Shown piece after piece: positions 59,846 to 64,000 of a stretch of DNA of 64,000 nt. The stretch comes from Burkholderia pyrrocinia. Lineage in GTDB: Bacteria > Pseudomonadota > Gammaproteobacteria > Burkholderiales > Burkholderiaceae. A program made the translations under genes and the position numbers. Within the stretch, counting starts at the first letter, position 1, and each line of letters starts with the position of its first letter. A model generated the notes under the pieces. The model saw only the letters and a list, made by a program, of their open reading frames with translations, was not told where the DNA came from and did no database searches. The DNA lies in NCBI RefSeq assembly GCF_003330765.1, contig NZ_CP024904.1, positions 434,001-498,000 of the forward strand, given 5' to 3'.

Positions 59846-60853
59846 TCAGTGATAGCCGATGTCGCCCTCGCGCACCTTGCCGCGAAACACGCGGTACTGC
59901 ATCGCGTTGTACACGAGGATGATCGGCAGCACGATCACGGTGCCGACAAGCGCGAACAGCTGGCTCGAATGGCTCGACGACGCGTCCCAGATCGTCAGCG
60001 ACGGCGGCACGATGTTGGGCCAGATGCTGATCACGAGCCCCGTGTAGCCGAGGAACACGAGCGCGAGCGTCAGCAGGAACGGCGTGGCCTCGTGCTGGCG
60101 CTTCACCGTGTGGAAGATGCCCCACACGCAAGCGACGACGAGAATCGGCACCGGCACGAACCAGCCGAGATTGCCGCTGCCGAACCAGCGGTGCGCGACG
60201 GCCGGCAGCCCGATCACGGTCCACAGGCTCACCACGGCCATCACGCCGAGCAGCACGCCCGTGAGCGGCTTCATCAGCAGCCGCATCTTGCGCTGCAGTT
60301 CGCCGTCGACCTTCAGGATCAGCCAGCCGCAGCCGAGCGTCGCATACGTGACGAGCACGCCGATCCCGCAGAGCAGGCTGAACGGCGACAGCCAGTCGAA
60401 CGGCCCGCCCGCGAACCGGCCGTTCTCGATCCGGATGCCCTGCAGCAGCGAACCGAGCACGATCCCCTGGCAGAACGCCGCGAGCGCGGAGCCGCCAATG
60501 AACGCGAGATCCCACATGTGTTGCGTGCGGGTCGCCTTCGCGCGCAGTTCGAACGCCGCACCACGAAAGATCAGTCCGACCAGCATCAGCACCAGCGGCA
60601 GGTAATTCGCGGGCAGCAGCGTCGAATACACGACCGGGAACGCGCCATAGAGGCCCGCGCCGCCGAGCACGAGGAACGTCTCGTTGCCGTCCCACACCGG
60701 CGCGACGGTGTCGAGCATCACCTGGCGCTCGGCCTTCGCATCGAAGAACGGAAACAGCAGGCCGATACCGAGATCGAAGCCGTCCAGCATCACGTAGATG
60801 AACACGCCGAGGCCGATGATCGCGGCCCACACGACAGGAAGATCGATTTGCAT
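59846..60853 (-). CDS. cioB: Cytochrome bd-type ubiquinol oxidase subunit II (cioB)
   Basis: A 335-residue CydB/CioB subunit with about eight membrane helices. FIYVMLDGFDLGIGLLFPFF at the N-terminus and VWDGNETFLVLGGAGLYGAF are typical. The start follows cioA by 3 bp, with a GGAG site inside the end of cioA. With subunit I it forms a bd oxidase in the inner membrane that reduces O2 without pumping protons. Confidence 0.92.
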   Translation of the reverse strand: MQIDLPVVWAAIIGLGVFIYVMLDGFDLGIGLLFPFFDAKAERQVMLDTVAPVWDGNETFLVLGGAGLYGAFPVVYSTLLPANYLPLVLMLVGLIFRGAAFELRAKATRTQHMWDLAFIGGSALAAFCQGIVLGSLLQGIRIENGRFAGGPFDWLSPFSLLCGIGVLVTYATLGCGWLILKVDGELQRKMRLLMKPLTGVLLGVMAVVSLWTVIGLPAVAHRWFGSGNLGWFVPVPILVVACVWGIFHTVKRQHEATPFLLTLALVFLGYTGLVISIWPNIVPPSLTIWDASSSHSSQLFALVGTVIVLPIILVYNAMQYRVFRGKVREGDIGYH

Positions 60854-60856
60854 GAC

Positions 60857-62257
60857 TTACTCCGCTTCGGTGACGTTCAGCGGCGTGGACAGCGCGCTCT
60901 TGCGCAGCCCCGGATGCCGGTGGAGCTCGATGTATCCGGCCTGTGCAGCCGGCCCGCGCTTCATCAGTTTCATCATGTAATAGATGCCCGTTCCGAATAC
61001 CAGGAAGTACACGACCACGAAGATCAGCAGCGACACGCCGACCTGCTGCGCGCTGAGCGGCGCGACCGAATCGATGGTGCGCAGCACGCCGTACACGGTC
61101 CACGGCTGCCGCCCGACCTCGGTCGTGATCCAGCCGGCCAGCAGCGCGACGATGCCCGATGGCCCCATGCCCACCACGAACCACTGGAACCAGCGGGTTT
61201 CATACAGGCGCCCGCCCTTTCTCAACAGCAGCCCGAGCAGCGCGGTCAGCAGCATCAGCATCCCGAGGCCCGCCATGATCCGGAACGTCCAGAAGATGAT
61301 CGGCGAATACGGGCGGTCCTGCGGCGCGAATTCCTTCAGCCCGCGAATCTCGCCATCCCAGCTGTGCGTGAGGATCAGGCTGCCGAGGTGCGGCACCTGG
61401 ATCGCATAGCGCGTGGTTTCGGCCTGCATGTCGGGCAGCCCGAAGAGGTTCAGCGCAGTGCCGCCCTTCTCGGTTTCCCACAGCCCCTCGATCGCCGCGA
61501 TCTTCGCCGGCTGGTATTCGCGCGTGTTCAGCCCGTGCGCATCGCCGACGACGATCTGGATCGGCGCAAGCACCAGCAGCATCCACAGCGCCATCGAGAA
61601 GCTGCGCTTCACCGGCTCGTCGCGACGCCCCTTCAGCAGGTGCCACGCGCCGCACGCGGCGACGATGAAGCCCGCGACGATGAACGCCGCGATCGTCATG
61701 TGCACGAGACGGTACGGGAACGACGGGTTGAAGATGATCTTGAACCAGTCGACCGGCACGACGAGACCGTTCTCGATCTTGTAGCCCTGCGGCGTCTGCA
61801 TGAAGCTGTTCGACGCGAGGATCCAGAACGTCGAGATCAGCGTGCCGACCGCGACCATCAGCGTCGCGAAGAAGTGCGCGCGCGGGCTCACGCGTTGCCA
61901 GCCGAACAGCATCACGCCGAGAAAGCCGGCTTCGAGGAAGAACGCCGTCAGCACTTCATACGTGAGCAGCGGCCCCGTGATGTTGCCCGCGACGCGCGAG
62001 AAGCCCGCCCAGTTCGTGCCGAACTCGTACGCCATCACGACGCCGGAGACCACGCCCATCCCGAAGCCGATCGCGAAGATCTTCGACCAGAACTGGAACA
62101 TGGATTTGTAGGCGGCGTCGCCAGTGACGAGATAACGCCATTCCAGCACCGCCAAGAAGCTCGCCATGCCGATGCTGATCGCGGGAAACACGATGTGGAA
62201 CGACACCGTGAACGCGAATTGCAATCGTGCGAGATGGAACGCATCGAAGATTTCCAT
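60857..62257 (-). CDS. cioA: Cytochrome bd-type ubiquinol oxidase subunit I (cioA)
   Basis: A 466-residue CydA/CioA haem subunit. The N-terminus has the b595-ligand His region (FHLARLQFAFTVSFHIVFPA), the centre has VVGDAHGLNTREYQPAKIAA, and TEVGRQPWTVYG is the GRQPW signature. The short Q-loop and total length match the cyanide-insensitive branch (CIO) rather than long-Q-loop E. coli CydA. I chose the ATG at 62257, giving the family's normal N-terminus. No cydX-like small gene was found after cioB. Confidence 0.9.
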   Translation of the reverse strand: MEIFDAFHLARLQFAFTVSFHIVFPAISIGMASFLAVLEWRYLVTGDAAYKSMFQFWSKIFAIGFGMGVVSGVVMAYEFGTNWAGFSRVAGNITGPLLTYEVLTAFFLEAGFLGVMLFGWQRVSPRAHFFATLMVAVGTLISTFWILASNSFMQTPQGYKIENGLVVPVDWFKIIFNPSFPYRLVHMTIAAFIVAGFIVAACGAWHLLKGRRDEPVKRSFSMALWMLLVLAPIQIVVGDAHGLNTREYQPAKIAAIEGLWETEKGGTALNLFGLPDMQAETTRYAIQVPHLGSLILTHSWDGEIRGLKEFAPQDRPYSPIIFWTFRIMAGLGMLMLLTALLGLLLRKGGRLYETRWFQWFVVGMGPSGIVALLAGWITTEVGRQPWTVYGVLRTIDSVAPLSAQQVGVSLLIFVVVYFLVFGTGIYYMMKLMKRGPAAQAGYIELHRHPGLRKSALSTPLNVTEAE

Positions 62258-62665
62258 GACCGTAATTTGCTCGTGGTTGTGAGGACGTCCGCCCGAAGCA
62301 GGAAATCGCGCGACGGCTTGGCGACGGCACATGCGAACACAAACGGTCACTCGCACGGCGTCGAAGCGTGAATGACGATATCGCGTTTCAGACGATACTC
62401 GCAATCGCCGCAGCGTGTACTGAAACTGTGCTCGTTGCGTCGCCGAAGATGTGTGTACGGAAAACACATTTCGTGCTCCGGGGATGGCCAGCTGTACTGC
62501 TTTCTGCGTTGCGGCGCTGTGCATCCGGCGCGCTGTCCACCGCCCTTAACATGTCATCCAACGCCTGTCCGCGGCGACGGCCCGCCCGGCAGCATCCATT
62601 CCCGTCGTTCGGCGTACGCGCCGAACCCGGCCGACCCACCGGCCGCCCCGCCTGGAGAAAACCGC
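62258..62665. other. Divergent region between cioA and fdhD
   Basis: 408 bp with the promoters of two divergent operons. No FNR/ANR-type TTGAT-N4-ATCAA box or other clear operator was seen. Confidence 0.45.
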
Positions 62666-63538
62666 ATGGAGTCCTGCACCCGCCGCGACGATCCGACCGG
62701 CAGCACCGCGTGTCATGTGACGCGTCATCGTGCCGGCGAAGCGCGCGACAGCGTCGATCGCGTCGTCGACGAAACGCCGGTTGCACTCGTGTTCAACGGC
62801 ATCTCGCACACGGTCATGATGGCGACACCGATCGACCTCGACATGTTCGGCCTCGGCTTCGCGCTGAGCGAAGGTATCGTCGAGCGTGCGTCGGACGTGT
62901 TCGACATCGAAAGCGAATGCCGGCGCGGCAGCGCCGAAGTGCGGCTCACCGTGTCGCAGCAGGCGTTCATGGCGCTGAAGGCGCACCGCCGCGCGCTGGC
63001 CGGCCGCACGGGTTGCGGCGTATGCGGAATCGAAAGCATCGCGCAGCTCGACCTGCACCCGCCGCGCATCGATGCCGCCGGCGCGGCTGCCGGTATCGAC
63101 GCCGACGCGATTGCACGCGCCGCGCGCGCGTTGCCCGCCCGCCAGACGCTGATGCGCGAGACGGGCGGCATCCACGCGGCCGCATGGTGCGACCGCGACG
63201 GCACCGTGCTCGACGTGTTCGAGGACGTCGGCCGCCACAACGCGCTCGACAAGCTGATCGGCGCACTCGCGCGCCGCCGCGCCGACCTGCGCGCGGGCTT
63301 CGTGTTCCTGTCGAGCCGCGCGAGCTACGAACTGGTGCGCAAGGCCGCGCGGGTCGGCATCCCGATGATCGCGACGATTTCGGCGCCGACGTCGCTTGCG
63401 ATCGACGTCGCCCGTGAAGCCGGCGTGCGGCTGCTCGGCTTCTGCCGCAACGACGGCTTCGTCGAATACGTATCGCCCGACGCCGTTCATCCCGACCCAC
63501 CGGCGCTTGCGCAAGCGCATCCGGCCTTCCCTTCATGA
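62666..63538 (+). CDS. fdhD: FdhD sulfurtransferase for molybdenum enzymes
   Basis: A 290-residue FdhD protein, which passes sulfur from a desulfurase to the molybdenum cofactor of formate dehydrogenases. The sulfur-carrier cysteines are in GCGVCGIES (about residue 120), and DVGRHNALDKLIG and SSRASYELVRKAARVGIPMI are family landmarks. GGAG precedes the ATG at 62666. Its stop overlaps the moeA start (ATGA), so the two cofactor genes are coupled. A FdhF/YdeP-type enzyme that could depend on it is encoded at 4.3-6.6 kb. Confidence 0.92.
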   Translation: MESCTRRDDPTGSTACHVTRHRAGEARDSVDRVVDETPVALVFNGISHTVMMATPIDLDMFGLGFALSEGIVERASDVFDIESECRRGSAEVRLTVSQQAFMALKAHRRALAGRTGCGVCGIESIAQLDLHPPRIDAAGAAAGIDADAIARAARALPARQTLMRETGGIHAAAWCDRDGTVLDVFEDVGRHNALDKLIGALARRRADLRAGFVFLSSRASYELVRKAARVGIPMIATISAPTSLAIDVAREAGVRLLGFCRNDGFVEYVSPDAVHPDPPALAQAHPAFPS

Positions 63539-64000
63539 AACCACTGATCGATTTCGATACCGCGCAGCAGCATTTCGCCGGCGCGTTCGCGCCGCTTGAA
63601 GCAACTGCCTCCATGCCGGTCGCGGAAGCAGCCGGCCACGTGCTGGCCGCGCCGCTGACCGCCGTGCTCGACCAGCCGCCGGCCGACCAGAGCGCGATGG
63701 ACGGCTACGCCGTGCGTCACGCGGACCTCGCGCACGGCGAGCCGCTGCGCGTCGCGCAGCGCTGCTATGCGGGCGATACGCCGGCGCCGCTGGCCCCGCG
63801 CACGGCCGCGCGCCTCTTCACCGGTAGCCTGATTCCGCCCGGCGCGGACACCGTCGTGATGCAGGAGCACGCACGCGAACAGGACGGCTGGGTCGCGTTC
63901 GACGCGCCGCAGCGCAGCGGCTCACATATCCGCCGCCGGGGCGAGGAAGTGCGCGCCGGCGACCTGCTCGTGCCGGTCGGCGTGCGGATGGGCGCGATGC
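63535..64000 (+). CDS. moeA: Molybdopterin molybdenumtransferase MoeA, N-terminal part (cut by window edge)
   Basis: The first 155 codons of MoeA, which inserts molybdate into adenylated molybdopterin. The start overlaps fdhD (ATGA). The characteristic QSAMDGYAV motif is near residue 57, followed by RLFTGSLIPPGADTVVMQE. The gene runs off the right edge at 64000. It is translationally coupled to fdhD, so both steps of molybdenum cofactor maturation are made together. Confidence 0.92.
   Translation, partial: MKPLIDFDTAQQHFAGAFAPLEATASMPVAEAAGHVLAAPLTAVLDQPPADQSAMDGYAVRHADLAHGEPLRVAQRCYAGDTPAPLAPRTAARLFTGSLIPPGADTVVMQEHAREQDGWVAFDAPQRSGSHIRRRGEEVRAGDLLVPVGVRMGAM

Noticed and set aside
59027..62371. 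A 1114-codon plus-strand frame opposite the bestrophin and cio genes
   Set aside because: Its composition (Arg, His, Gln-rich) is that of a GC-rich shadow, while the opposite strand encodes recognised membrane proteins.

Overview
The window is GC-rich and its gene content fits a Burkholderia of the cepacia complex, probably a secondary chromosome. The grounds are protein similarity by eye, a Burkholderia-type ESPR trimeric adhesin, DUF2827 proteins, an OmpC-type porin and frequent LysR regulators. This is inference; no database search was possible.

Left part (1-22 kb). The tail of an encapsulin shell gene and a small unknown gene are followed by a ClpK/ClpG-type disaggregase and a YdeP-like molybdopterin oxidoreductase. 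Next comes a nitrogen-compound catabolic block: NCS1 permease and LysR regulator, facing an operon for a flavin monooxygenase, a RidA protein, a DUF1028 protein and an ArgE-like M20 deacylase. A type VI secretion cassette on the minus strand follows: VgrG with a transthyretin-like tail, a two-HKD phospholipase D effector (Tle5 type), a Sel1-repeat lipoprotein (probable immunity protein), a small membrane protein and a pentapeptide-repeat protein.

Centre (22-39 kb). A tryptophanyl-tRNA synthetase gene is broken by a frameshift in front of its HIGH motif. Ahead of it lies a 16-codon leader peptide with tandem Trp codons and mutually exclusive hairpins, a previously unlisted attenuator candidate. 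An AT-richer accessory stretch follows, with an Lrp regulator, a LysE exporter, an H-NS-like protein and two sister orphan response regulators. It leads into an adhesin island: a 1633-residue trimeric autotransporter with a Ser/Thr-rich repeat stalk, two DUF2827 glycosyltransferase-like genes, an EAL-domain gene and several gene remnants. A decayed IS3-family element ends the island.

Right-centre (39-51 kb). A gene set is consistent with phosphonoalanine use: phosphonopyruvate hydrolase (290 residues, EDK...T118 signature), a five-gene peptide-type ABC transporter, a class I aminotransferase, a LysR regulator, a porin and an alkaline-phosphatase-superfamily enzyme. The aminotransferase would make phosphonopyruvate from phosphonoalanine and the hydrolase would cleave its C-P bond; the porin and ABC system would bring substrate in.

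Right end (52-64 kb). An operon for a family III CoA-transferase, an HMG-CoA lyase, an MFS transporter and an amidohydrolase is divergent from an IclR regulator, with repeated 17-bp operator-like palindromes between them. Then come a VOC protein, a bestrophin channel, the cyanide-insensitive bd oxidase cioAB, fdhD and the start of moeA. FdhD could serve the oxidoreductase at the left end.
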